A stretch of DNA of 64,000 bases from Augochlora pura (taxonomy: Eukaryota; Arthropoda; Insecta; Hymenoptera; Halictidae), in the NCBI RefSeq assembly GCF_028453695.1, contig NC_135772.1, positions 10,726,001-10,790,000 of the forward strand, read 5' to 3'. Within the stretch, counting starts at the first letter, position 1. Each line of letters opens with the position of its first letter. Positions 1 through 13,200 of the stretch are shown here, in pieces. Below the pieces are notes generated by a model. It saw nothing but the letters and a program-made list of their open reading frames with translations. It was not told where the DNA came from and did no database searches. The position numbers were made by a program, and so were the translations under genes.

Positions 1-17
1 CAGTATTAGCGGAAATA

Positions 18-300
18 TTAGGGTGTCCGATAAGTTTCTTCCCTCTTTTTGATGCGAAATGGATACACGATATTTGTTGTTTAAGGTGGATTTATTATGT
101 TAGATACGAACCGTTCTGTTCTATAACCTTCTTCCATCTCTCACGAAGCCTTATTATCCCCTCTTTCCAAAATTGTTGAAGCTTATTTGCAAAATATTCA
201 TCGAGGCGCGTCTTTATTTCGCTTATGGTTCGACATATTTTCGTCTCTCATTCAATACATTTTATTTTGCATAATAAACCGCAATCTAGCGATCATGCTC
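18..300 (-). pseudogene. 3' end of a broken mariner-like transposase gene with its terminal inverted repeat
   Basis: Read on the minus strand, the segment ending at a TAA (positions 97-95) encodes a peptide typical of the C-terminus of mariner transposases. It contains FWKEGIIRLRERWKKVIEQN followed by GSYLT and the stop, which matches the family's closing pattern of a G-I-x-x-L-x-x-R-W-x-K-V block and N-G-x-Y. About 75 bp beyond the stop lies an end beginning TTAGGGTGTCCG, preceded by TA at 16-17, as expected for a mariner inverted repeat at its TA target. The frame is broken: going upstream, a stop interrupts this frame near 220, and a second frame with further stops seems to carry the preceding residues, so at least one frameshift is present. 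The catalytic D,D34D core was not found, so the copy is 5'-truncated and dead. The inner boundary near 300 is approximate. Confidence 0.75.
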
Positions 301-1194
301 CAAAATTAGATTGCTGTTTTCGGTCCCGTTCTACCGCAAGGATATCGAATTTTCTGCATCGAATGTGTTAAATGGTCGGATGAAATTAATTATTACCCGC
401 ATGTACGTAACGTCATCATTTTAATAGACAAATGGATTGGATACGCAAATACGGACATGCCGATCGCGATACACAATTCTATCGACGTGCAAAATCGAGC
501 GTGGCGCTTTCGGTACAGTAGGAGCTGGTTTATGTAAACAGTTCGCCGGACAAGGCAGTTTAGATAATCAAGCTGTTCAGATAATTATAACAGGCTCACT
601 TGCATCATCATCGGCTTTTTCTTTTGGTTCAGATAATTGAGATTCGTATGTTCGGTTAATGTAGTTTCGCTGCTATGCTGCCTCTCCATTTACATCGTTC
701 GGGTAATAGAAATGTTCGTAAACCAGCGTCGGTTTATACCTATCTTGTATTCGATACAAGTTGCTTAACCACAGTGTCGGAAATAGTTGAACGGTTTCCA
801 GTGATTATTCACTTAACGAATGAAATTACTTTATTCGCGTATCGGTAACATGTGCGATCAAACCAAAGATAGATAAGCGTAAAATTGTCAAAAGTTTAAA
901 GAGAATTTTTCGTTGCAACGTTTATTAGTAAGTAAATCATCTTTTGATTGTAGATGAATTAAATGACGGAATGCGCATGCGTGGAGAGAGAGGTGAAGTG
1001 CTTATGGAAAAGAGCAGAGTATCGCGGTAGAAGCGTGTGAGAGTTGTGTTGTCCGATAACAATAAATTCATATTTAATAATAAGGAGAAAGAATTGATTA
1101 ACCATCCCCATTATTCCAACAATATATAAAGTTTATTGTGTAAGCATGTTCTGTAAACAAAACCATGCCAAGGTTAGTGGATCCTGTGAAAGTG
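301..1194. other. Non-coding stretch before the assembly gap
   Basis: No convincing exon, RNA gene or terminal-repeat element is visible. Open frames here are under 70 codons and lack recognisable domains. The sequence is moderately AT-rich single-copy DNA. Confidence 0.6.
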
Positions 1195-1294
1195 NNNNNN
1201 NNNNNNNNNNNNNNNNNNNNNNNNNNNNNNNNNNNNNNNNNNNNNNNNNNNNNNNNNNNNNNNNNNNNNNNNNNNNNNNNNNNNNNNNNNNNNN
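1195..1294. other. Assembly gap of 100 N
   Basis: A run of exactly 100 N interrupts the sequence. A fixed length of 100 is a common placeholder for a gap of unknown size, so the real missing length may differ. Open frames running through it on either strand are artefacts of reading N as X. Confidence 0.99.
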
Positions 1295-2576
1295 TTGTGT
1301 TCATACACGCATACGTAAGAGCAAAATACGTATAACAGAGGCCCACAAAAAATACTTGTTCATACAAACGTAGAACGCGTTCGAACTTGGTAGAGATAAT
1401 AGAGGTTTGCTCGTCAGTTCGAATAACAGATCCAGTCTCCATTTGTTCGTACAGTCTATGTTTAGATGAACGAAGTTCTACCGTATTTACACATGTCAAT
1501 AGCCGAACGCGGATAATACGCTTGCGCGGCGCCGAAAGCACGTTCGCACGATTTTACTTAACAGTTATTCCTGCATTTTCCCCGGGATAAATGAACGCGG
1601 GATTCCTTTATCTTCGCGCGAACCGACTTTACGGGCCATGGGGATTGCAAATGTTCGCCAAACTTGTGGAAAGTTAATCTACTTATCCGCGCCAGTTGCT
1701 CGCGCTTTTATCGCTTCGGCTGGACCGACGAGCCCGCCTAATTGACCATCTTGTTCCTCCAAAGGAAACATTTGAATGGCCCATCAATAGAATCGGCGTT
1801 CTCGATGAACAGTGTTACAGCATTCGTCGAATTAACTTTTCATTCCTTTTTACCGGCCCACCATTCTCGATATTTTCGATCCTTTCTTCGTAGAACGATC
1901 GCGTATTCCCTCGAGTAATTGCTTCCTTAAAGCTCCCGCAATACTTCAAACGTAATTATTGTCGTGAAACGAAACCATAGCATCCTTGGCGCATAGGCTT
2001 AACGAGCGGTTTTTCGCAGGGACGGAACAGCTCAGATCGCATCGCAAAACAGTAATCTCGTGTGCGCTTTTCTTTTTTTTATTTAATTACATCGAACCCT
2101 TGAGACGTTATTCAGCTACCTTTTGAAAACATTTTTGTAGAAATATATTATATTATAGCACATATATTTATAGTTATATGTATATATAAATATACATAAC
2201 AGTGATCTATTATAGTGTTCTCTATTACAGCTCTCATTTGATAGCAACCGTCTATGAACTCGCATCAGAGGGTTTTTGAGTATATCAAGGAACTAAAGAG
2301 TTGGCATAAAAGCCTTACCTTCGTAAAGACCCTGTTTTTTTACATAATTCGTCAGTATATATATTTATCGTTTTCTTTAAAGTGGAAGGTTAAATGTCTT
2401 ACGATGTGAACAACAATTCCGGCAGGACGATCAGCATCCTCGTTCCCATCGATTTAATAAGATTATTACTAGGATTTTGATGAAATGCTTTGAATTTCTT
2501 TTCGACGTCCGAAATGAACGCGTTGCTTTTGACATCGAATTCTAGAATTTGCTATGATAGAGGAACACACAGATTC
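1295..2576. other. Non-coding stretch with an AT-rich tract
   Basis: No gene is recognisable. A strongly AT-rich tract with alternating TATA-type sequence lies at about 2140-2215. Short open frames on both strands show no domain or codon signal. Confidence 0.6.
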
Positions 2577-2778
2577 TTGACTCTTTGCACTCCAGTGACG
2601 ACTTTGTGGCGACGCTAAAAATTGCGACTCTATTTTCAAAAGATTCATCGCCCTGTCAAATTTATCTACAGTCGATAAACTGTCAAATAAGGAAAGTCTT
2701 CCGTAAGCATACACCTTCAATTTCGTACTTAATGAATAAAAACAGTCTAATAAAATAGCCTTGAGTGCAAAGGATTAA
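2577..2778. mobile_element. Degraded TTAA-flanked miniature inverted-repeat element (family B-like)
   Basis: The left end reads TTGACTCTTTGCACTC. The right end, reverse-complemented, reads TTAATCCTTTGCACTC. These are 16-bp inverted repeats with about three differences, bounded by TTAA on the right and its one-base decay TTGA on the left. The core CTTTGC plus a following purine/pyrimidine-TC resembles the ends of the better preserved elements at 25235-25467 and 30512-30675. No coding capacity is present. A TTAA target duplication with short inverted repeats suggests mobilisation by a piggyBac-type transposase, which is inference. The interior does not align obviously with the other family members, so it may be a separate subfamily. 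Confidence 0.6.
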
Positions 2779-5700
2779 CACGTTCATACACGAAATACAA
2801 GATACGCGGAAACTTCAGTTTGCTTGAGCGCGTAAACTGCTAGACCCGGTTCCTTTTACACCAAAAATTCTTCCAAGAATTACTGATAACCATTTCCTCG
2901 ACAGGTTAAAGGCCTTTTCGTTCTCGAATAAATAGAAACGCCGAAAACTGAGGTCAACGGTGGTTGGAAGGGAAGTTCGCTTCGAGATCGAGCCGAGGTG
3001 AAGTTGGAGCTTCTTAATGAAACTTTCGAGGTAATGGGAGAAGGGTGGAATGAAAGGCGCATTTTCGTTTCCTACGAGATAGCGAAATAATTGAAAACCT
3101 ATACTGGTCGTAATTGACGACTTTCGAAATGCGAATTAATCTTTCTGTAACGAAACGTAACGACCATACGATTCCCTTTATAATGATCTATTTTATTATA
3201 TGTTTCGCGTTCTAAGAGATTACTTTCCTTCGAATTTTCAGAAGGCTAAACTTTTTCAAATTTATTCAGTTTTCCAATTAGAAACAGAAGAATTTTATAA
3301 CTTGAATTCAACCTCAATTCATAATGACTAGAATGGGAATCAAGTCAGATCTTCATCAAACACAATTTAATTTTCAGGGCAAATATATTTTTCATAATTT
3401 TTTGTTAGAACCCATATTTGATTAATACTTCAACGAATTATTTGAAGAAATTCCCTCTGAATTCTGTCGCCACGAAATTAAAATCACAAGATATAAAATA
3501 CGGGGTTGCATGAAATTCCAAAAGAGTTCGAACAATTGAACACACACATACGTACTCGGTGTACTATGTATGAATCGCGGGAATATTTTTACTTCTTCTT
3601 CTCACCAAGAAATTTCATTCTGATCTTGAACCATTTAATTGAGCTCCGTTATTGCGAGCCGCATATCGTTGCTTTATTAACTATCGTAAATCGACTTCCA
3701 CTTCCACACGGAGTATTGCGAAGACCTCCGAGCTTTCGGTCTGCTGCTGAAGTTCGAGTTGCTAGCGCGGCGCCAGTAGCTCCAAAGTTTTCCTTAAGAA
3801 CCGTACCGAGTTTCTTTTCTCGATTTTGCAACATGGTGTCGCCAATTGAACCCATTGTGTACGGTACCCGTCGTGTCAATGACTTTCGTTCCCACGCGCA
3901 GTCTGATATTTTTGGAACCTGGAAAGATGAAATGCGATTGTGAAACTCTATTGTTGTCGTTTCTCAACACGCGGCATTAAAGGGTCGATCGCAAGCTATT
4001 TTCATTTCCGTAGAGATTATTAATATTTAGTAATGGTTTAACAATGTTAAAACAATTTACGTGCGAGGATTAAAGGATTTCGTTTATTGCAATTATTGAC
4101 TAAAATTGACTAAAATGTCGCTCCAGGCGATGCGACGCTCCACAATTTATACTCTCGCGACGGTCGGTTTTTTGTTTCTTCGACCCAGACAGCTGGTTAT
4201 TACAGAGCCAGAAATATACGACAACACGATTGCCTTACAAAAATATTTGATGTCTCCGGAAAGGCGACGAACTTCGGGGAATCTAGGAATAGAGGATTCT
4301 GGGTCAGGCCAAATGGATTGGATTTCGGTTGGCCAAGAGAATCGTATTCGCGAACGTCGCGTTGCTGATATTGGAAGATCGCCAATATTGTACGACTTTG
4401 TAATGGGATACGATCCGATCTTGCTTTTATTTATAATCCAGCAGGATCGACGTGATCGGCTTCGATCGCGTTCGCGGGAACCTTGCGCGAGAGTCATTCG
4501 TAATAATCGGTCGACTTTCTCTGTGACTTTACTTTCGTTTGGCGACTTTCTTCGTCGCGAACAGAACTAAATCTTGTTGCCCGTGCGCTTGGAAGCTAGG
4601 GTCGACCTTATCTTTCGACTATCGATTTTTTTGGGACACCCCTCCAGAATCCTGCCGCCGAATGAGCCAATATTTTTGCATTATCAGGGGTAGTGTTATA
4701 CATAGTTGGATTTGTCTCTCCCTTTTGTAAAAATATCAAAAGTCAAAGTCAAAAATAACAAGAGTCAAAAAAGGAATGATGACCGTTTATTTTATTGGAA
4801 ATTATTGGACACCGTATGAAGTGAGATTATCTTTTAATTGTTCGCTTTTGAAGTGAGAAAGCCAAACTTAAAAGAAACTGAAATCTCCTAAAATTAGAGG
4901 TTTTAAAAACGATTACAGTTTAAAGTGGATCATCTCTGAAACGAATATTTTGTATAATACTGTTACACATTCTTAACTGACGTTAAGGTGATGAATTTAG
5001 ATGAATTATTTAAACAGTATAATACGAACTACGATGTTCAAGTAAATGGTATGAAATAAAGTAGAATATGAATTTGATTGATAATTTCATTGAATCCCGA
5101 CAATAAAACGAGTGACGCACGGTGTAAGAGTAAGTTGCACAGTTGTAGGTGGATTAAGTAATTAATTGTCAACGTTTGCTATCCCACTTTCAGGAGTTCT
5201 ACGTTTACAAAAGGGAACTTCTTTGCAAAAGGACCGCATTTCCAGTGGAGTAATTTAATTTTAAATATTCATTAACTCGGCTTACCATTCTGTCCGCGCG
5301 GTTCCTGCGAGCGTTTCGGAAAATTATTATAAAAACAGTTCGCGGGACACGACGAGAGAATTTTAATCTGGCCATTTTATGCTACCATTCTACTTTCTGT
5401 CAATTACTCGGTGAAACTGCGTATAAAATTATCTCAATAGAGCGCAATAAAATTATGCGGAGGGGAAGTTTCGAGGAAAGCTTTCTCGTGATTAAAAGAT
5501 GCTAAGGGGCGATTACCTTATCCAGGATGAAAGTTCCCCCTAAAAAGATACCCCCCCGGTTCGCGGTTGATACCGCTTTGATTGGAGAGAAAATAAAACG
5601 GCCCGCCTGACCGAAACAAATCAACCGCAAAATCTTCGTAATTACTGAAATTCCTTGGCTTACGGATTTTTTATTTAAACCTTTATTTTCAATTAACGAG

Positions 5701-7832
5701 GAACAAACCATAGTTATCGTATCGATGACTCATTAACCCTTGCAGGACCATAAAGCTGCTACGAATAAAATTGTTTATTTCAGTTTGTTCAGACGTAAAA
5801 TAAATAAAAAGAAATACGTAACAATGTGTGGTTTCTTTAGGATTTTATGGGAAATATTTTTCCCATGGGTATATAAAGGTAACACAAATTATAGTTAAAC
5901 TTATTGTGCAATGTTTTTTATTTATTGGCTTATTATAACATAATACCATTATCAGGCATTTATTTTTATTTGTTCAAATATACTGAAATCAACGTTTAAT
6001 TAAGACATAGTTTAACAGCATTTTATTAAGAAGTTGTTGATCGACTTTTTATTAAGAAATAGTTATTATAAATCAGTCATCGAAATAGTTGCCACTGTAA
6101 TTAATATATAACATTATGATAAAAGCTCAAACAAAGCTACTCGAATCTGCGAAATAAATATTGTATGCAACAATTGTCGGGAATAAATAGAAATTTCATT
6201 CGTTCATAATTTTATTGAATTGAACGATGTATATACATCAACGTTCATATATTGTTTCTAAATTGTTAAGTTTTTTCTAAATAGTTATTGTGACGTTTCT
6301 TAAGCGTAAAATAGCGGTTCGATATTAGTTTTACAGTAGTTATATTTATTGCAAAAGAACTAATTAGAAATCATACAGTTTTACTCGTAAAAATTGTACT
6401 CTAATACATTTATCCCATACTGAAAATTGATCCCATACTTGTCTTTGTGCCATCTTTTGAGCAACGAACGGTAGATGTAATCGCAAATAAATATGTATTC
6501 TCTAAAGGAATAATTTTCAAAACTTTGAAACCATAATTCTTTCTTCAAAATAATCTTACGTTTCGCTTCTGTGGACAGTTCTATTAATATCCAATTTTCC
6601 ATAAATTCTCTCGCGCAAACACTTCATTCGTCGCTCTGTAATTTATCAACATTGAATATTGCACGCGTCGTATATAATACAGAGAGGGAGAGACTCAACA
6701 TTTGCCGAACAGCAGACGCGTTACTATTTAATATTTATAACCGTACAATTACGAACGATTAAGATAATTGCGTAAAATAACGACATATCAGAACGGCGAA
6801 ATCGTAATGGAAATTCGTACTTCATGAATAATAACAAACGTCCGCAACTAAAGTGGACGATCCCTGCCATGTATCAACGTCGGTGTCGCGCGGCAAATCG
6901 CATCCGTCGTTTACAAATTCACCGGTGATTTTACGATTTCATTATGTAAGAACAAACGGAGCCCCAGACGACGCGCGCGGTGTCGCGCGACTGCCGCGCG
7001 AGATGTATGATGGAGCACCGTGCTCCTGGATGTGAATAGAATCAATTATCGCGAGAGCGAATAGGGAATGACGACATTGTAATGCATTTCACCGGTATAA
7101 AGCCGAAGAGCTGGTGCGCGTGGTTCATTAACGCGGATCGTTTGGGTCGGTGCGATGCGATGTGATGCGATGCGATGCGACGACCGATGATTCGTTCGGA
7201 ATATTTTAACCGGTTTATGCCGGGTAAAATGTCCGGCTGCGACAGTTCTTCTGTTTGGTCGATAACACATCGAAATTTCATCATCGGCTCGTAACACCGC
7301 GGCAAGTAGCGCCCAAGCAAGGGCATAATTCGCGTAAGTATCAAATATTTCATTGCCCCGTTGCGAAGCTTTTATTTTGCTACGTTTTACATCGCGTGCA
7401 TTCTTTATTTGCTCCGGTTGCCGTATTCCGGACGATTGAACGTTGCGGAATGCTGTCGAGTAAAACCTATTCAATTTCATCGTGTACCCGAAGTGTCGCA
7501 GTTTCGTTTTCTTCTGTATAGAACAGGGTGGGTTGTTGAAAAACTAGAATGGTTAATTGCTATACTTTCAATATAAAATACTATTTTGTTTCTCCCATGC
7601 TTTCCTTATCAATCGCGGCAAATAAAGGATTTTTTGGTGGAATTCAGAAGATTATTTTAAAAATTGGTAAAGCATATTATATTATACGGAATTTGCTCTC
7701 AAATATGTTGTTCTACAGTTTCAAGAAGTATGAGGTATGTAGAAACGCATACCTTGTTTTAATAACTTTTAAAAAATTGGAAAGTAATACATTCTTCTGA
7801 AGAACTGAAATTGTTTGTAGTTTTCCTAGCTA
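2779..7832. other. Non-coding stretch with a CpG-rich patch near 6950-7210
   Basis: No gene is recognised. A frame of 154 codons at 4106-4570 overlaps a 116-codon frame on the opposite strand and matches nothing known to me, so it is not called. The patch at about 6950-7210 is CpG-rich and contains a perfect 7-bp inverted repeat (GGAGCAC at 7012-7018, one base, GTGCTCC at 7020-7026). An isolated element-like end, TTAACCCTTGCAGGACC, starts at 5733 with no partner found. The region around 5900-6400 is very AT-rich. Confidence 0.6.
7151..7180. repeat. (TGCGA)6 pentanucleotide microsatellite
   Basis: Six consecutive TGCGA units with one substitution (TGTGA as the third unit), lying within a CpG-rich patch. 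Confidence 0.95.
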
Positions 7833-8059
7833 TTGGGTTGTTCGGAAAGTAATTTCGTTTCTTCCCAATATAGGACCTAATTTTTCACAGCCAACTTCAC
7901 ACTTAAGCTGCGTAATCATTATATATATTTAGACAACTGATATAGTAAGCCTTGTTTGTTGAAAATTTTGTTTGATTCTTTGCAATAATTTTTGTTTAGT
8001 TATCTATTGTGTTTCATTTTCACCTAAAAAAAAACGAAATGACTTGCCGAACAACCTAA
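7833..8059. mobile_element. Mariner-type miniature element with TA target duplication
   Basis: The left end reads TTGGGTTGTTCGGAAAGTAA and continues TTTCGTTT. The right end, reverse-complemented, reads TTAGGTTGTTCGGCAAGTCA and continues TTTCGTTT. The inverted repeats are about 28 bp with only a few mismatches, and TA lies immediately outside both ends (7831-7832 and 8060-8061). An end beginning TTAGGTTG with a TA target is characteristic of mariner elements of insects. The element is only 227 bp, has no transposase frame, and is best read as an internally deleted non-autonomous copy. It is distinct from the mariner remnant at 18-300, whose end sequence is TTAGGGTGTCCG. Confidence 0.88.
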
Positions 8060-8061
8060 TA

Positions 8062-10050
8062 GAATCTGTTTCTAATTAATTATCAATTCTTGCGGATACA
8101 CCTAAGTGACAAAACAGATGACACCTAAGTTACAGAATTACTGTCACCAAAACATGTTCCTCATTCATTAAATATACTATTCATTATTTAATATTTCTTC
8201 GCTTGCGGAATTTCGAGGAAATCAAAATAAATAGGAATTTGTAGTGATAAAATATGGTAAATACGAGAATGAGATGTAATAGTGTTATTTGCATTATTAT
8301 CACTCTGGGACTGCCAGATCATTTCATGACGTATTTTATATAAATATTAATAATCATATGTAATATATACTGCTGTTTTAATTTTTCCGTCGCACACTGA
8401 ATAGTAATAACTCCGCTACCAATTTTCATTACTGCGGAGGCCATTCACAATGTATAATTTAATCGCCATTAAAACATCATAGATATTGTTAAAGCGGTAA
8501 CAAAGCGTGTCTTCTATCTAGACACGTAAATTGCGTATACAAATTTTGCAGCGGAATTATTATGTTTCGTGAAGAAATTTAGTGAATTCGCTGGATGTAA
8601 AATCACTCCGATATACACGAAATAAAAGTAGCTCGACAGAATAATTGTTACAATCAGTTACAATTTTTCTTTCATTGAATGTATTATTTTAATTTTATAT
8701 CGATCACAGTGTTTACGTATTCTCGAAAATGCTACGAACAGTGCCAATTAATTACCTTCGTGTTGCGATAATTAGTAATTAAATGTCCATCAAATCACAA
8801 ACTTAGATTTTGATGTGGAGCAATGGCGAACACCTGTTATGAGAAACTAGTTGAGTAAATACAAAGTTCGAAATTCATGTTATCGCGTGTTGCGTCGACT
8901 AATTTTCTCCAGAGATACGAAGCACTTATGAACGATCAACAATAACTTTGGGTACACTCTTCCTTAGATTAGTTAGAAATTCAATTATACTGAAATATTG
9001 ATGGGAAAATAGTACTCTCAGTTCTGCATTTTTCCCATAAACATAACAATGCATTTAACGACTGATAATTTATTTATGTTTATTTATCATTATTTATACT
9101 TCCCTTAAGTGTTTAAACTTCTTGATATGCTTCGTCCAAAGTAGTAGAATGTAAGAAGAGTGAGACTTGCCTTTTTTAAGGATTATTTTAGGACGAGTCA
9201 GAAATGAAAATAAATATTCTTGGACAAATCCAAGTATTGTACAATTGTTCCGATTGATTGCGACACGTCGATTTCAACAAGATTTGAAACCACATAATTC
9301 AGAAACGAATCAGTCTAGATCCATTTTTTTTCTAAGAATAGCACTGACATTTTCCTTTTATTTCTGCTCTGGTTAAAGTGCATTCGTAAGTTATCCTGTT
9401 ATGAAAATTTTGTGTCGTTAGCAGCGTTGTTATTTTATTACAGCTAATTCGCATAACAACGCGTTGGGAGGATCAGCTCCTCTATGCATCGATATAAATC
9501 AATACAGAGGAGGCAGCGTTAGCGTGTAGTGGTTTGGTTTGATCAAATTTTCTACAGACCCAAACGAAACCTCTGCTCTCCGAAGTCTGGTATGTTTCGA
9601 CGCGTTGTACCCCGAATGCTTCGATGTCTCACATGGCGCCAAGGACGTCACGACCAGGATATTATCCTTGAATAAGGGTTGGTGAATGTGCTCGTACCAC
9701 AGATCCTTGCCGCGATTATCGGAAAAACGATCTCCGTCTGACGTGTGATGGCTTTATGAGAGCCGATCCGCTCCCTTTTCTCCGTCCCTCGGCTCGGTCC
9801 TCTCTCTCTCTCTTCCCGTTATAGGACGAGGAACACGATCCTCTGGCTGCTCGAAGAAAATTGTGGAGATTACAAATAACGCCCCCCGAACGTAAATAGT
9901 ATCCCGGCGGGAAGATGATAGGAAGCTTCAGAGCCATGGATTAATAAATCAGTTTTGTTCGTAGCCACGGGAGTGCTGCTTAAATCAACCAACCACCGAG
10001 TTTCTCGGATTCTTCCGGAATTCGATTCCGCCTCAAGTGTCGCCGGTTAA
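8062..10050. other. Non-coding stretch
   Basis: No exon or element end is recognisable. The sequence is AT-rich to about 9400, then more balanced, with CT-rich sequence near 9780-9820. Short open frames carry no domains. Confidence 0.6.
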
Positions 10051-10057
10051 TAGACCA

Positions 10058-10252
10058 CGGATCTTTATGCAAATCTCCATTTTTATAAGACATCCGGAAA
10101 AGCAGAAACAAGAGAGGATTCTTGTCGGCCATGAAAACATAATTTGTGGTAGTAATGAGGTAGAAGCAGCTGTTGTAGACAGTTTGCAAATCAATTTGCA
10201 AAAAGTAATTTTTGCAAATCAGTCGTAAGTATACCGCGGATCTTTATGCAAA
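10058..10252. promoter_or_regulatory. Candidate regulatory cluster of repeated octamer-like motifs
   Basis: An identical 16-mer, CGGATCTTTATGCAAA, occurs at 10058-10073 and again at 10237-10252, both in the plus orientation and 179 bp apart. Between them lie three more TTGCAAA cores (around 10183-10191, 10194-10202 and 10210-10219). ATGCAAAT is the classical POU-domain octamer, and TTTATG-containing sites are bound by Caudal/Cdx-type homeodomains; both statements are general knowledge. Use as an enhancer is inference. The alternative is a local duplication with no function. Confidence 0.35.
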
Positions 10253-13200
10253 ATACAAATTTTAATCAACGATTGATGTTCCAGTGATTGCTTTGTGTTT
10301 CAACCACTTAGTTTTGTTATAAAGACATAAAGTCCGTAGTCTAGTTATTAGTTCAGAGTTTGACATATTTATTCTTGAGAACAGTTAGCTGATGGAAGGA
10401 TTTTAAGAAGTTCAAGCACATTCTTAAAATTTGCTGTAAATTCAAGAAAGTTTAGCGTCCCAGTGGATTTTATTTAGATAGATTCATTCGTATAGCGATG
10501 CCAGTCCGAATATTAATAATAAGACAGTACTTATTCTACATTTTAAGAAACAGCATTTGTTTTCAAGCTGAACGCGCCAATTACTTTAATCTTAAATAAC
10601 GTGCTCCATTTTCTCTGGCTGTGCCGTTACGGAAATATTGATTAACAATTGATAAAGCTGATAGAAGTTCATTGTTCCATTTCATCCTTTATGGGCCGGC
10701 TAGCTTTCCGCCCCTCCATTGGACATTTCCAAGGAACGATTGTTAGATTCTCGCTCTTAATACAAAGTTTAGGGAAATGACGCTCCATCTGGGCAATTGT
10801 TCAGGGCAAATTCGCAGCCGGCCGAAGTAAGAAGTTATAATTTCATGTATTTGGGCTACACACAGCACAAGACTTCCGCGCGGAGTTGTTTAAAAGGGAC
10901 TTAACCATTTCCAAATATTCATGCATATTCACGGGATCGGGAAGTTCGTTAACGTGACGGTTTAATCATGTCGGTATTATGCCGCAAAATTTGATCTTGC
11001 AAATTCAAGCGGCATAACGAATGTGCTTTCGAAATTCACGGACTTTCGCGGGCATCGTCCCAGAGTCGAGCTAGGCTCCTATGCAACGTGTTCGCTTTAT
11101 TCTGCCCTCATACATTCCTAATGAGAATCTCAGTTAATGTTAATGCTAAATAAGATTCAACTAATAAACATGTCCAAGTTCAACTCTATTACGTTACGTA
11201 CAACATTAACCCCTTGACGTACCATTTTCTCCACAGTCACGGCGATTAGGAACTTTTCAATTGGCACAATTTTTTAGAAGGGACAGAACGTTTGTTCTGC
11301 GCCTGAATTTTCTTGCATGCTTAAATATTAATAACAAGGAATTAGAGTTTTATTCCAATTTTAAAGAACAGGATAACATCCATACTTAATTATTTATTAC
11401 TTTATTCTTTTTATAATGTCTTAATTTTTTATTTCTTATTTCTAATTTTTCATTTCTTACTTTACATTATTTTAATTTTCTATCCTTTTTTATCTTTTTT
11501 ATTTTCTTCTTATTTGTCGTATATATAAAATTATATTAAAATAAGGTATATGCATCGCTATAATATGTGCTTTCAATAAAATATTAATCATAAAAGTGCC
11601 CAATTTTAGCGTCACCTTTACAAAAGTTTCGGACTTTCTAATAAGAAAAAATATACTACACGATGAATTTCAATGTAGATTCATTAAAACTGTTCCTGAT
11701 AGTGACTCTAAAATGTGATGCTTGATTATCACGCCACGCCTCTAAAGTATAATAAAACACGGCATTCATTTCCTACGCAATGCGCACGAAATATTCAATA
11801 TATCAATTTCCTGTACAATGTGCAATATAAGGACTTTATGAATTTTTAACAAGAATAGGTAAATAAAATCCGGAGTATTAAAGACGTAAAAAACATTTTC
11901 AATTTATTGAGATTGTCCAAAGAAGAGTTAAATTTCTATATAACTCTTCTTTTGTACAAATGATACAAAGAATACTTATCTTGCATAAAAATGCAGGATG
12001 AAATAATAAGCGTGCAAATGCTATGGTGCTCTTGTGTACGGGGACTCGGGCGAAAAATTTGTCCCTAGCTAAAAGCCTACTTTAAGGTTCCATAAGTTTG
12101 CGCCGCGGCCGTACGTTCTCATCGAAGAATACGACAGAAATCCGTGAATCACGGTTGCTAAACCAATTCCTAATAGTCTGTTAGATAACTTTATCAGCGA
12201 GGCCGTGGTATCAGAGGCCCGGTTAAAGCGGCGCGAAGCTATCCGTAACATCGTTCGCGTCCATACGTCACCATTTTAGCCGTCACGCTGTATACGGTAG
12301 CTAGTTCACCTTCATTTATATTGTATCCGGCCCAGACCGAGACAGGCTCTATCTCTCCATCGTGAAATCCGAGTTTCCATTTGCGAGACGCCACCATCAT
12401 CCCCCCCCCCCCTTTACCTCGATAGCGGGTCTGTATCGCGAAATAATTATTATCGACGAGGCGGGGCATTGTCTTGCGACTGAATAAACGAAACGCACAA
12501 CACAGCGGCGGGACCCGTTGATGCCGGCGATGATAATTAGGCAACGCGGACGCTCGAATGAATTCGTCCACGGAGTAACGGCGTCGGACAGATTGTTAGC
12601 GCCTCTCCTGAAATAATAATTCTCGTCGAATGTTCGCTAACGAGGTTACCGGGGCCGAGATTATTCCTCGAGGAGGTCGACGGCGGACAGATGACACGGG
12701 ACGAGTCTCGCGGGCAAACCGTTGCAGATGGCAGCGGAGAGAAAAACGGGGAAACCCGTTTTCACTCCCCCCCTCTGAAAATTGTATGGGACATGCTGGA
12801 ACGCTGTCTCCCTCGGAATAGAGATGCTGATTTCGAATACTAAAACGAACGAGCTATTCTTACCTCGATAAAAATTGGAAAGCGATACTGTGCCGGGGAA
12901 CGATTTAACGCTTTCGGGCGCACGATTTTAAAGAAATTAATACCCCAAGGTGCGCGCAATATTTTTTAATACAAATGATGGAAGGAAATGTTCGTTTCAG
13001 TTATATAGTTAATTCAGAGGGAATATAAAACATCAAGTAACATGTTTTTTTAATTAATAAATAATATATTCATTCGTAGTATATTTTAAGAAAAGATACA
13101 ACGCATATCGTTGTGAACGACAAAACTTTTCTGCACCGCACGGCGCGTCAACGTAAATCACAGCAGCATGCGTAACTTACTGATGCGTTTTGATTTTTAT

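Noticed and set aside
1098..1541. 147-codon minus-strand frame
   Set aside because: It is open only because it reads through the 100-N gap as X; the flanking parts show no protein features.
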